Positions 8,184 to 16,146 are shown, counted from the stretch's first letter. The stretch: 64,000 nucleotides of DNA from Cupriavidus necator (GCA_022041995.1 CP074390.1:1054001-1118000), one strand, 5' to 3'. A program made the numbers and translations. Notes: generated by a model not told the origin, from the sequence alone.

Positions 8184-10187
8184 ATGACGCCGCATGCCGC
8201 CAACCCGGCCCCGCTGATCCTGAATGTCGATGACCGCGAGGGGCCGCGCTACGTCAAGAGCCGCATCCTCCATCGCGGCGGGTATTCTGTGATCGAGGCC
8301 GCCACCGGCCATTCGGCGCTGTCGCTGGTGCGACAGCATGAGCCCGTGCTGGTGCTGCTGTCAGCACGCCTGCCCGATATCAGCGGGCTGGAAGTCTGCC
8401 GGCTGCTCAAGGCCGATCCACAGACCGCCCACACGCTGGTGCTGCTGACCTCGCCAGGGCTGGCGCGCCAGCGCGTAGAGGCCCTGAGCTGCGGCGCCGA
8501 CGGCCACCTGGTCGAGCCTGCCGAGCCGGAAGAGGTACTGTCGACGATCCAGGCGCTGCTGCGGCTGCGCGGCGCAGAGGACGCCTATCACCGCACTTCG
8601 CGGGCACTGCATGCGCATGAAGACATGTTCCGCCAGCTGGCCGAATCGCTGGCCGACGTGGTGTGGATCCTCGACCCGGCCGAGCCCCGCCTGCTGTTCG
8701 CCAGCCCCTCGCTCGCCGCGTTGTGCGGCCATGCGCCCGAGCAGCTGGCGCAAGACCCGCGCCGCTGCCTGGAGCGCGTGGCCCCGGCCGACCGGGCGCG
8801 CGTGGAAGCGGCCTTTGCCAGCATGCTGGGCGACGGCAAGCTGGACATCGAGTTCCGCCTTACGCGCCCGGACGGCGAGCTGCGCGATATCCGCGCGCAG
8901 GCGTTCCCGGTGCGCAGCGTGGAAAGCCCGCCGGCCGACGGCGGCGCGCCGCCGTCACGCATTGCCGGCACCTGCCAGGACGTAACGCTGCAAAACCGTG
9001 CCGAACGCGCGCTGCACGACGAGGAACGGCGCAAGGATCAGTTCCTGGCCATGCTGGCGCATGAACTGCGCAATCCACTGGCGCCGCTGCGCAGCGCCGC
9101 GGACCTGTTGCAGCAGCTCTCGCCCTCGCGCGAGGACATGTTCCGCGCGCGCGACATCATCGGCCGGCAGCTGCACCACCTGACGCGGCTGGTGGATGAG
9201 CTGCTCGACATCTCGCGCTTCAACCAGGGCCGCATCACGCTGCGCGAGGACCTGGTGGAACTGCGCACCGCGCTCAATACCGCGGTGGAAGCCGTGCGCC
9301 CGACGATAGAGGCCTGCGGCCATACGCTGCGCCTGTCGCTGCCCGAGCAGCCCCTGCCGGTACGGGGCGACCTGGTGCGCCTGACGCAGATCTTCAGCAA
9401 CCTGCTGCAGAACGCCGCGGCCTACACGCCCGCCGGCGGCCAGATCGCCGTCGATGCCAGTCTTGAAGACAGCGTGGCGGACACTGCGCCCGATGCCGGG
9501 TCCGGTGGCCGCGTTACCGTGCGCGTGCGCGACAACGGCGCCGGCCTGTCAGAGGCGCTGCAGCGGCAGCTGTTCGATCCGCTGGCCCCGCTCGACGACG
9601 GCACCCAGCCAGAGCCGCCGCGCATTGCGTTCCAGCATGACGGTCCCGGCATCGGCCTGACGCTGGTGCAAAAGCTGGTGCGCCTGCATGGCGGCACCAT
9701 CCGCGCCGACAGCCCCGGCGCCGGACAGGGCAGCACCTTCACGGTGACGCTGCCGGTGGAGCCGTGGCAGAAGTGGCACCCTTGCTCCGGCCGCGCCGCA
9801 CCGCACCGAGGCGTGCCGCGCCGGATCATGGTGGTGGACGACAACGCTGACGCGCTCGAAGCCATGATGATGACACTGCAGACGCTCGGCCATACGGTGG
9901 TGACCGCCGCCGACGGCCCCAGCGCGCTGGCGGGCGCCACCGATGCCCGTCCGGAAGTGGTGCTGCTGGATCTGGGCATGCCCGCCATGGACGGCTTCGA
10001 AACCGCGCGCCGCCTGCGCGCGCTGCCCGAGATGCGCGGCGCCACGCTGGTGGCGCTGACCGGATTCGGCCAGCCCGAGGACCGCCGCCGCGCGCTGGAA
10101 GCCGGCTTCGACCGGCACCTGGTCAAGCCAGCCGACCTGGACGCGCTGACACGGCTGCTGGACGAAATCGGCGCGCGCCACCCCTAA
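8184..10187 (+). CDS. Hybrid sensor histidine kinase with N-terminal pseudo-receiver, PAS and C-terminal receiver
   Basis: 667 residues from the ATG at 8184; a longer reading from 8070 adds a low-quality Arg-rich leader. Order: receiver-like domain (1-125), PAS domain (about 150-275), HisKA with LAHELRNPL (His293), HATPase_c (NAAAYTPAGG, DNGAGL, GPGIGLTL) and a C-terminal receiver (IMVVDDNADALEA, acceptor Asp596 in LLDLGMP, Lys in HLVKP). The N-terminal receiver keeps the acidic pair (NVDDREG) but has Ser60 where the phosphoacceptor Asp belongs (LLSARLPDISG) and Glu for the conserved Lys (LVEPAEP), so it is probably not phosphorylated. No transmembrane segment. Same general plan as the split kinase at 1173-3175; target unknown. 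Confidence 0.85.
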   Translation: MTPHAANPAPLILNVDDREGPRYVKSRILHRGGYSVIEAATGHSALSLVRQHEPVLVLLSARLPDISGLEVCRLLKADPQTAHTLVLLTSPGLARQRVEALSCGADGHLVEPAEPEEVLSTIQALLRLRGAEDAYHRTSRALHAHEDMFRQLAESLADVVWILDPAEPRLLFASPSLAALCGHAPEQLAQDPRRCLERVAPADRARVEAAFASMLGDGKLDIEFRLTRPDGELRDIRAQAFPVRSVESPPADGGAPPSRIAGTCQDVTLQNRAERALHDEERRKDQFLAMLAHELRNPLAPLRSAADLLQQLSPSREDMFRARDIIGRQLHHLTRLVDELLDISRFNQGRITLREDLVELRTALNTAVEAVRPTIEACGHTLRLSLPEQPLPVRGDLVRLTQIFSNLLQNAAAYTPAGGQIAVDASLEDSVADTAPDAGSGGRVTVRVRDNGAGLSEALQRQLFDPLAPLDDGTQPEPPRIAFQHDGPGIGLTLVQKLVRLHGGTIRADSPGAGQGSTFTVTLPVEPWQKWHPCSGRAAPHRGVPRRIMVVDDNADALEAMMMTLQTLGHTVVTAADGPSALAGATDARPEVVLLDLGMPAMDGFETARRLRALPEMRGATLVALTGFGQPEDRRRALEAGFDRHLVKPADLDALTRLLDEIGARHP

Positions 10188-10242
10188 CGCGTGATGCCAA
10201 TGCCAGCCGCCGATCCCATCCACCCTTGAACAAGGAAGCTCC

Positions 10243-10434
10243 GTGCATACCACGCCCGACCCCGACATCCCGCCGCGCAAGCCTGAAACCCCGCCGCCGG
10301 AACCCCCGCCGGGCCCGCCCGAACCGGTGGCAGACCCGCCTCCGGGCGATCTGCCGCCACCGCCGCCGCAACGTGCCCGTGCGGCCGGCAAAGGAGCCGT
10401 CACGTGTCACGCATCATCTGGAAAGGCGCCATAA
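10243..10434 (+). CDS. Small proline-rich hypothetical protein upstream of ku
   Basis: 63 residues from GTG 10243, with AAGGA six bases upstream. The first two thirds are nearly all Pro, Glu, Asp and Gly (PPRKPETPPPEPPPGPPEP). It overlaps the start of ku by 31 bp, so the two may be translationally coupled. No family is recognised. It could be a real disordered leader peptide or just open GC-rich sequence; the ribosome binding site and the position directly ahead of ku are the only support. Confidence 0.35.
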   Translation: MHTTPDPDIPPRKPETPPPEPPPGPPEPVADPPPGDLPPPPPQRARAAGKGAVTCHASSGKAP

Positions 10435-11426
10435 CCTTTGGCCTGGTCAATATCCCAGTGGTATTGCGGCCCGCGTCGCGCAGCCAGACGCTGGACCTGG
10501 ACCTGCTCGACGTGCGCGACATGGCGCCGGTGGGCTACCAGCGCATCAACAAGAGCACCGGCAAGCCGGTGGACAAGGAACATATCGTCAAGGGCTACCA
10601 GTACGCCAAGGACGAATACGTGCTGCTGAACGAGGAAGACTTCCGCCAGGCCAATGTCGAGGCCACGCAGACAGTGGATATCGTCAGCTTTGTCGAGGCG
10701 CAGAGCATCCCGCCGTACTACTTCGATACGCCCTACTACCTCGAGCCCGACAAGCGCGGCGAGCGCGGCTACGCGCTGCTGCATGAAACCATGCGCCGCA
10801 CCGGGCGTGCTGCGCTGGCGCTGGTGGTGCTGCGCGCCCGCCAGCACCTGGCCGCGATGCTGGTGCACGGCGACGCGCTGGTGCTCAACACCATGCGCTT
10901 TGCCGACGAGGTGCTGCCCATCTCCGAGCTACGTCTGCCCAAGGCAGCCACCGGCAAACCCACCGGCGCGCACGCGCGCGAGATCGAGATGGCCACCAAG
11001 CTGGTCAACGACATGAGCGAGGACTGGGAGCCGGAACAGTACCGCGACAGCTATCGTGACGACCTGATGGCGCGCATCGAAGAAAAGATCGACTCCGGCA
11101 AGACCCACCAGCTGACCCAGCCCGCGCAAGAGGAAGAAACGCCGCGCCAGGGCGCCAAGATCATCGACATGGTGGCGCTGCTGCGCCAGAGCCTGGGCCA
11201 GCGCGGCAAGGAAGATAAGGAAGACACCGCGCCCGCGCGCCGCAAGGCCCCCGCGCGGCATGCCGCCGCCAGGAAGCAGCCCGCTGCAAAGCGGGCTGCG
11301 ACGACCCCACCCGCCAAGCGCGCCAGCACTGCCGCCAAGACCAAGCGTGCACCGGCCAAGCGCGAGTCGCATGCGCCGGCCGCGCGCAAGAGTGCAAGCA
11401 CTACGCGCAGGAAGCACGCAGCTTAG
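10404..11426 (+). CDS. ku: Non-homologous end joining protein Ku
   Basis: Homodimeric DNA-end-binding ring protein that recruits LigD to double-strand breaks. GTG start at 10404 with AAGGAG at 10391-10396. The Ku core starts at once (SRIIWKGAITFGLVNIPV, typical of bacterial Ku) and runs to about residue 255 (DDLMARIEEKI), followed by a long Lys/Ala/Arg-rich tail (KRAPAKRESHAPAARKSAST) of the kind that binds DNA in longer Ku proteins. 340 residues, slightly longer than the usual 270-300 because of this tail. Ends just before a strong bidirectional hairpin. Confidence 0.95.
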   Translation: MSRIIWKGAITFGLVNIPVVLRPASRSQTLDLDLLDVRDMAPVGYQRINKSTGKPVDKEHIVKGYQYAKDEYVLLNEEDFRQANVEATQTVDIVSFVEAQSIPPYYFDTPYYLEPDKRGERGYALLHETMRRTGRAALALVVLRARQHLAAMLVHGDALVLNTMRFADEVLPISELRLPKAATGKPTGAHAREIEMATKLVNDMSEDWEPEQYRDSYRDDLMARIEEKIDSGKTHQLTQPAQEEETPRQGAKIIDMVALLRQSLGQRGKEDKEDTAPARRKAPARHAAARKQPAAKRAATTPPAKRASTAAKTKRAPAKRESHAPAARKSASTTRRKHAA

Positions 11427-11476
11427 GCAGGCACTGCGGTTTGCCAATCATGTCAGGCAAGTCCCGATTGTGTTCT

Positions 11477-11500
11477 CCCTCTCCCGCAAGCGGGAGAGGG
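11477..11500. terminator. Bidirectional hairpin between ku and the BON gene
   Basis: Perfect 11-bp inverted repeat CCCTCTCCCGC / GCGGGAGAGGG with two A bases between. It sits between convergent genes, so it can serve both as terminator. There is no T tract. Similar CTCTCCCGC palindromes are common intergenic elements in Burkholderiales, so it may also be a dispersed repeat. Confidence 0.6.
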
Positions 11501-11530
11501 GAGCAAACCGTCAGCACTGGACAAGCCCGC

Positions 11531-11971
11531 TTACCGCGACGACACCTTCAGGTTGTCATTGACTGACGTCACGCCCTCGACGCTGCGGATCGCGTCGAGC
11601 GCCATGTCGTGCTGCTGCTGGCTTGGCACGGTGCCACTCACTTCAACCGTGCCCAACTGGGTCTTCACATGAATGCCGGTGGACTTGAGGTCCTTGGTGG
11701 TGAGCAGCCTGGTCTTGATCCTGGTGGTGATGGCACTGTCCTCGACTGCCCGCTTGGCCTTGTCGGCGCTCAGGTCGGGGGCGGCGCCCCGGTCAGGATC
11801 CGCACGGCCGGGCATGCCCGGCGCGGAATTGACGGGCGCCACAGGGGGGTTGTCCGCCGCTACCAAGATCAGGCCGCTCTTGTCGAGCGCCAGCGCGCCG
11901 CCGGCCGCCGCCAGCGCCGCAGCAACACAGGCCATCCGCACGATGCGCGCGGGGATTCGGGAAAAACGCAT
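11531..11971 (-). CDS. BON-domain periplasmic protein
   Basis: 146 residues; ATG at 11971 with AGGAGG six bases upstream. The N-terminal signal peptide (ARIVRMACVAAALAAAGGALA) ends near residue 28, a Pro-rich linker follows, and residues 75-146 form one BON domain (DSAITTRIKTRLL, GTVEVSGTVPS, VEGVTSVNDNLKV). BON proteins of the OsmY type are periplasmic, bind phospholipid and are often induced by osmotic or envelope stress. Expression conditions cannot be read from the sequence. Confidence 0.85.
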   Translation of the reverse strand: MRFSRIPARIVRMACVAAALAAAGGALALDKSGLILVAADNPPVAPVNSAPGMPGRADPDRGAAPDLSADKAKRAVEDSAITTRIKTRLLTTKDLKSTGIHVKTQLGTVEVSGTVPSQQQHDMALDAIRSVEGVTSVNDNLKVSSR

Positions 11972-12097
11972 GTCTGCCTCCTGTTCGGGTCACCAGCGCA
12001 TCCGTTGCCGTGCCTTGCCTGGCGCGCGGAACCACTGGTAAGTCATTTTTCAGCAAGCTCCATACCTGCCGGCCAGGCCGCACCAGGCATGGGCGGC

Positions 12098-12125
12098 GCG
12101 GCCCGGGGTGTGTAAATCGGGCCGC
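12098..12125. other. GC-rich hairpin in the BON / Gln-rich intergenic region
   Basis: Perfect 8-bp stem GCGGCCCG (12098-12105) with CGGGCCGC (12118-12125) around a 12-base loop, in the roughly 290-bp gap between two divergent genes. Role unknown; it could be a regulatory palindrome or a leader hairpin of the Gln-rich gene. Confidence 0.3.
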
Positions 12126-12264
12126 CCGTTGTAAAAGCGCCCGCCGCCCGGTGTGCTGCATAGCCCGATACAGGCCGATGCCGGCGGCATCCGGGTCCTC
12201 TCACGCTTGGCATGGCGATTGCAAAACAAGGAATGCGGCAGTTCGCCGCGCCAAGGAGCTAGCA

Positions 12265-12567
12265 ATGGGACAGCAGCAACAGCCGGGTCAATCGCAGTCG
12301 GGCCAGAAGCAGCAGGAACAGTCGCAGTCGGGCCAGAAGCAGCAGGAACAATCGCAGACTGGCCAACGCGGCAGCCAGCAGCAACCGGGACAACAAGGCG
12401 GCGGTCAGATGGGTGACAAGGACCGCAAGCAGGACCAACAACAGCAGCAAGATCGCGGCAGCTCGCAACCGGGCCAGCAAAGTGGCCAACGCAGCGGCCA
12501 GCAAAGCGGCCAGGGCGGGCAACAGGGTGGCCAGCAAAGCGGACAAGGCGGACAACGCCAGCAATAA
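12265..12567 (+). CDS. Low-complexity Gln/Gly/Ser-rich repeat protein
   Basis: 100 residues starting at ATG 12265, with a well-spaced AAGGAG at 12253-12258. It consists almost only of Gln, Gly, Ser, Lys and Arg. The N-terminal half has a tandem ten-residue repeat (SQSGQKQQEQ twice, then a partial SQTGQRG), encoded by 30-bp direct repeats; the C-terminal half has shorter GQQSGQ units. It has no hydrophobic segment, so it is probably cytosolic and disordered. Function unknown. A terminator-like hairpin follows about 90 bp later. Confidence 0.6.
   Translation: MGQQQQPGQSQSGQKQQEQSQSGQKQQEQSQTGQRGSQQQPGQQGGGQMGDKDRKQDQQQQQDRGSSQPGQQSGQRSGQQSGQGGQQGGQQSGQGGQRQQ
12292..12351 (+). repeat. Two tandem 30-bp direct repeats
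   Basis: Units 12292-12321 and 12322-12351 are identical except for the last base, and a degenerate third copy starts at 12352. They lie inside the Gln-rich gene and keep frame (10 codons), so unit gain or loss by slippage would change protein length without breaking it. Confidence 0.8.
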
Positions 12568-12657
12568 TCCTCGCTAGCCTCGACAACAGGCAGCTTTCCG
12601 GGTATGTGCGGCAGCAACATGCGGTGCGACCGCAGGGGCATACGCCGGAGATTGGCA

Positions 12658-12693
12658 GGCCGGGACTCCCGCAAGGGGGCTCCGGCCCTTTTT
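12658..12693 (+). terminator. Rho-independent terminator
   Basis: GC-rich stem formed by GGCCGGGAcTCCC and GGGggCTCCGGCC (one bulge) followed by CTTTTT ending at 12693. It would end transcripts from the Gln-rich gene and separates it from the next gene. Confidence 0.6.
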
Positions 12694-12743
12694 GCGGCCA
12701 CCGCACCGGCATGACCCCACGCACATCGTCCCGCATCCCGTGT

Positions 12744-13739
12744 ATGCTGGCCGTGACTTCCCCATCCAGGCACCCACCGGCCTTGTCCAGCTATACCGAC
12801 CCTGCCGCCGGCCGCTCTGCGCGGCCAGGACGCGGCCCGCTGAACCAGCTCTCCACCAGGTTGCGTCAGCGCGCCGGCGCGCACGTGCGCGCGCTGACCC
12901 GCAGCAATTCCGGCCTGACCCTCGACTATGACAACCCGCCGGGCGATCCTGGCCTGTTCGGGCCCGACGCGGTCTGCTGGCGCGTGCATGCCGACTTTCC
13001 GGCAATGCTCGCGGGCGGCGTCAGCGCGCTGCTGCTGCAGACGCTGCATCCGCTGGCGCTGGCCGGGGTCTGGGACCATTCCAGCTTTCGCGCCGACATG
13101 CAGGGGCGACTGGGGCGCACCGCGCAGTTCATCGCGGGCACCACCTACGGCAGCCGTGCCGATGCCATGGCGCTGATCGGGCGCGTACGGCGCATCCATG
13201 CCGGCGTGGTCGGGGTGGCGCCGGACGGGCGGCACTATGCGGCCTCCGACCCGGCGTTGCTGACCTGGGTGCACGTGGCCGAGGTCTCGAGCTTCCTGGC
13301 TGGCTACCTGCGCTATGTCGGGCCGCTGAGCAGCGCCGAGCAGGATCGCTACTACGACGAGGTTGCGCGCATCGCCCAGATGCTGGGCGCGGCCGACGTG
13401 CCGCGCTCGCGCGCCGAAGTCACGGCCTACCTTGAATCCATGCGGCCGGCGCTGCTGGCCAGCGAACGCACCAGCGAAGTGGTGCGGCTGGTGCGGAAGA
13501 TGCCGGTGGCCAACCCGCTGCTGCAGCCGGCGGTGCGCATCATGGCCGACGCGGGCATCGCACTGCTGCCGCCGTGGGCACGGCACCAGCTCGACCTGGA
13601 CGGCCCTTCGATACGGCGCCCGGCCGCACTCGCTGGCATGCATGTGCTGGCACCGGCGCTTCGCTGGGTGCTCGGCGCCGGCCTGGCAGCGCGCGCCCGA
13701 CGGCGCGTGGCCCGCGGCATTGCCATGACGGCCGGCTGA
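12744..13739 (+). CDS. Oxygenase MpaB family / DUF2236 protein
   Basis: About 331 residues from ATG 12744; ATG 12711 in the same frame is a possible alternative, and the terminator ending at 12693 argues against still earlier starts. Family features: WRVHADFPAMLAGGVSALLLQTLHP near the N-terminus, the FRADMQGRLGRTAQFI motif, the HAGVVGVAPDGRHYAASDP region and LLTWVHVAEVSSFL, carrying the conserved His and Arg residues of this family, whose studied members are heme enzymes such as latex-cleaving oxygenases. The natural substrate here is unknown. Confidence 0.7.
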   Translation: MLAVTSPSRHPPALSSYTDPAAGRSARPGRGPLNQLSTRLRQRAGAHVRALTRSNSGLTLDYDNPPGDPGLFGPDAVCWRVHADFPAMLAGGVSALLLQTLHPLALAGVWDHSSFRADMQGRLGRTAQFIAGTTYGSRADAMALIGRVRRIHAGVVGVAPDGRHYAASDPALLTWVHVAEVSSFLAGYLRYVGPLSSAEQDRYYDEVARIAQMLGAADVPRSRAEVTAYLESMRPALLASERTSEVVRLVRKMPVANPLLQPAVRIMADAGIALLPPWARHQLDLDGPSIRRPAALAGMHVLAPALRWVLGAGLAARARRRVARGIAMTAG

Positions 13740-13933
13740 GGGCCGCGCCGGCTATCGGCGTTCAACGGATCCTTCTTGAGGGGAAATGAGAATTGGCGGC
13801 AAAAACCCTCGCATTTCGGAGGATTGCGCGGCGCGAAAGTGGCGTTAAATCTGCCTGGGCATTCCGAACGGCCGGTCGGATTTACTAGCCGCACCAGTCA
13901 CAGCGCCACAGAGCGCGATTCAAACGACGCAGG

Positions 13934-13999
13934 CAAAAAAGAAGCCTACGCGCGGGGTGCTCGTAGGCTTTCCAGGACTGCTCGAGCCGAAAGGCTCTT
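13934..13999 (-). ncRNA. Predicted small RNA of about 65 nt
   Basis: A complete transcription unit without a reading frame is visible on the minus strand: a sigma-70 promoter (14029-14034 and 14006-14011), a start near 13999, a short 5' hairpin (GAGCC-TTTC-GGCTC), a single-stranded middle (GAGCAGTCCTGGA) and a 9-bp terminator hairpin followed by CTTTTTT. The size and the terminal U tract are those of Hfq-binding small RNAs. It lies about 230 bp from an Hfq-like gene on the other strand. Family not recognised and targets unknown. Confidence 0.65.
13935..13970 (-). terminator. Rho-independent terminator of the predicted sRNA
   Basis: Perfect 9-bp inverted repeat (13942-13950 with 13962-13970). 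Read on the minus strand it is AAGCCTACG, an 11-base loop, CGTAGGCTT and then CTTTTTT. On the plus strand only two T bases follow, so it works mainly leftward. Confidence 0.8.
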
Positions 14000-14005
14000 G
14001 TCAAG

Positions 14006-14034
14006 AATATAAACGCGCTTACATGAGGTGTAAA
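14006..14034 (-). promoter_or_regulatory. Sigma-70 promoter of the predicted sRNA
   Basis: On the minus strand: -35 TTTACA (14029-14034), a 17-base spacer and -10 TATATT (14006-14011), five of six matches in each hexamer. No minus-strand gene other than the short RNA unit lies downstream before the terminator. Confidence 0.65.
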
Positions 14035-14225
14035 TCCCGTTTCTATCAGGGAATTCCCTTATGACGATATGAGGTAGCGCTGAAGTATTCCCCTTCTCTT
14101 CTGGCAGCACCAACCGCCGTTACCGAGAGCGGATGTTTCTCTTGCCGCCCTGGTCGCGCCGCACCCCAAGCCGCCGGCCAACGGACCCAGCCGCCAGAAC
14201 CCTAGCGGGCTCTTCCGGAGTCGTT

Positions 14226-14552
14226 GTGAAGAAGAAGGAAACCCGGCCCAAGTCACCGGGCCGAAAGCAACTGCAGCACCAGCAATTTGCTGCATACAGC
14301 ACCAGCCAGGCGCCTGTGATCGTCCACCTGTCCAACGGCGCGCGGCTGCAAGGCCTGGTGCTGGCGTCAGACGACTACGTGGTGCTGCTTGGCCGGCAGC
14401 CGGACGACATCCGGCCCACGGTGGTCTACAAGCGGGCCATCTGCCTGGTCACGCTGGCCAATGTGCAGGACGCGCCGGTGGTGGCACCGGATCCGGGCCC
14501 GGGGCCGGACTTCCTGCCGCTCTACATCCCCCGCACCCGCAAGCGCCGCTAG
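14226..14552 (+). CDS. Hfq-like (Sm-fold) RNA-binding protein
   Basis: 108 residues from GTG 14226, chosen because GGAG lies five bases upstream; the longer reading from ATG 14133 adds a Pro/Arg-rich leader without a ribosome binding site. Residues 14-80 align with Hfq: an N-terminal Gln-rich helix (RKQLQHQQFAAY), Sm1 (APVIVHLSNGARLQGLVLASDDYVVLL, compare VPVSIYLVNGIKLQG in Hfq) and Sm2 (VVYKRAICLVTLANV, compare MVYKHAISTVVP). The Sm2 His is Arg here, and six residues are inserted between the strands (RQPDDI). The tail is Pro-rich and ends TRKRR. It is a divergent paralogue, not the housekeeping Hfq. A predicted sRNA gene is adjacent. Confidence 0.75.
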   Translation: MKKKETRPKSPGRKQLQHQQFAAYSTSQAPVIVHLSNGARLQGLVLASDDYVVLLGRQPDDIRPTVVYKRAICLVTLANVQDAPVVAPDPGPGPDFLPLYIPRTRKRR

Positions 14553-14649
14553 GCCAACGCCCGACCCACACGCCTTCCCGCCGTCCCCTGTCGCGCGGCG
14601 CCTCCGCCCGCCCTGCCGGCACCCCGCGAAACTATCGCGGAGATCACTC

Positions 14650-14676
14650 TAAACCTTTGCCTTGCCCGGTCGATAA
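14650..14676 (+). promoter_or_regulatory. Sigma-28 (FliA) promoter of fliC
   Basis: TAAA at 14650-14653, a 15-base spacer and GTCGATAA at 14669-14676, against the consensus TAAA-N15-GCCGATAA (one mismatch). It lies about 97 bp before the fliC start, as expected for a class 3 flagellar gene. Confidence 0.85.
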
Positions 14677-14772
14677 CCCAAGCAACGGAGGCACTCTACG
14701 CCCTGCAAAGCAGGCCGCCAACGTTACGGCACTAGCCGGAATGCCCAAAACTTTGCATACAGGAGTCGTACC

Positions 14773-16014
14773 ATGGCGCAAGTCATTAACACCAATTCGT
14801 TGTCTCTGATGACTCAGAACAACATGAACACGTCGCAATCGTCGCTGAACACGGCGATCCAGCGCCTGTCGTCGGGCCTGCGCATCAACAGCGCCAAGGA
14901 CGACGCCGCTGGTCAGGCGATTGCGAACCGCTTCACCGCGAACATCAAGGGCCTGACGCAAGCTCAGCGTAATGCTAACGACGGTATTTCGCTGGCGCAG
15001 ACGACCGAAGGCGCGCTGACCGAAGTCAACAACAACCTGCAGCGTATCCGTGAACTGAGCGTGCAGGCTGCCAACGGCTCGAACTCGGCTTCTGACCTGA
15101 AGTCGATCCAGGATGAAATTACACAGCGCCTCTCTGAAATCGATCGCACCTCGCAACAAACTGACTTCAACGGTGTGAAGGTGCTGTCCGCCTCTGCCCG
15201 TCCGCTGACTGTCCAGGTCGGCGCCAACGACGGTGAAACCATCAAGATCGACCTGCAGGAAATCAGCTCCAAGACGCTGGGCCTGCAAAGTTTCACGCTG
15301 TCCGGCCCCAAGGCTGTGGCGGCCGGCTTCCAGTTCAACGGCACGACCGCCTCGGCCGCTGGCGATGCACCGACGGCTGCACAACTGCAGTCCCTGTACG
15401 GCGCCACCACGACGGTCACCTCGACCACCGTCACGGAACTCAGCGGCGACACGCTGTCGACCAAGCTCGGCCTGGGGGCTGGCGGCGCCACGTTCACGGG
15501 CAATGCCGTGGCCGACGGCAACGGCAACCTGTTTGCTGAAATCGCGATCAAGCCGACCGGCGCCGGTGAAACCCAGTCGCTGATCAACCAAGGCTTTACC
15601 GGTGCGGTGGACGGTACGTCGATGTATCGCTACGTCGCCCTCGACCCGCAATCGGCCAACACCACGACCGATCCCACCAAGGCGGCCTTCACCATCGACA
15701 GCGCAAAGATCTCGGTTGCCAGCCTGCAGGCCGGCGGCACGGTCAACCCGCTTGCAACGATCGACTCCGCGCTCAAGAAGGTTGACGACCTGCGCAGCTC
15801 GCTGGGTGCAGTGCAGAACCGCTTCGACTCGGTAATCGCAAACCTTGGTACCGCTGTGACCAATCTGTCGGCCTCGCGCTCGCGCATCCAGGACGCCGAC
15901 TACGCAACGGAAGTGTCGAACATGACCCGCGCGCAGATCCTGCAACAAGCTGGTACCTCGGTCCTGGCCCAGGCCAACCAGACCACGCAAGGCGTGCTGT
16001 CGCTGCTGCGTTAA
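14773..16014 (+). CDS. fliC: Flagellin
   Basis: Filament subunit exported through the flagellar type III apparatus. 413 residues; ATG after an AGGAG ribosome binding site. Conserved N-terminal D0/D1 helices (MAQVINTNSLSLMTQNNMNT, LSSGLRINSAKDDAAGQAIA, ANDGISLAQTTEGAL) and C-terminal helices (NRFDSVIANLGTAVTNLSASRSRIQDADYATEVSNM ending in VLSLLR). The middle, about 150-320, is a short Thr/Ala/Gly-rich variable D2-like region exposed on the filament. Codon use looks more selected than in the neighbours, consistent with high expression. A sigma-28 promoter precedes it and a strong terminator follows. Confidence 0.97.
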   Translation: MAQVINTNSLSLMTQNNMNTSQSSLNTAIQRLSSGLRINSAKDDAAGQAIANRFTANIKGLTQAQRNANDGISLAQTTEGALTEVNNNLQRIRELSVQAANGSNSASDLKSIQDEITQRLSEIDRTSQQTDFNGVKVLSASARPLTVQVGANDGETIKIDLQEISSKTLGLQSFTLSGPKAVAAGFQFNGTTASAAGDAPTAAQLQSLYGATTTVTSTTVTELSGDTLSTKLGLGAGGATFTGNAVADGNGNLFAEIAIKPTGAGETQSLINQGFTGAVDGTSMYRYVALDPQSANTTTDPTKAAFTIDSAKISVASLQAGGTVNPLATIDSALKKVDDLRSSLGAVQNRFDSVIANLGTAVTNLSASRSRIQDADYATEVSNMTRAQILQQAGTSVLAQANQTTQGVLSLLR

Positions 16015-16038
16015 TCGCATCCGCGACCAGGCATTGAA

Positions 16039-16065
16039 GGCTGGGCCGCAAGGCCCGGCCTTTTT
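16039..16065 (+). terminator. Rho-independent terminator after fliC
   Basis: Stem GGCTGGGCC (16039-16047) and GGCCCGGCC (16052-16060), nine pairs with one G-T wobble, a GCAA tetraloop and TTTTT at 16061-16065. It isolates the highly expressed flagellin transcript from flaG. Confidence 0.9.
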
Positions 16066-16146
16066 GCCGGAACGTTTCGCAGGCAGACCGCTGCCCGCAA
16101 AGCGTTTCAACCCGCACGTGAACCACGACAAAGGACGGAGCAGACC

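Noticed and set aside
12292..12351. CRISPR-like direct repeats
   Set aside because: Repeats are adjacent with no spacers and encode a repetitive peptide in frame.
13942..13970. Hairpin as the terminator of the MpaB-family gene on the plus strand
   Set aside because: Only two T bases follow on the plus strand and the gene ends 200 bp earlier; the T tract and promoter are on the minus strand.
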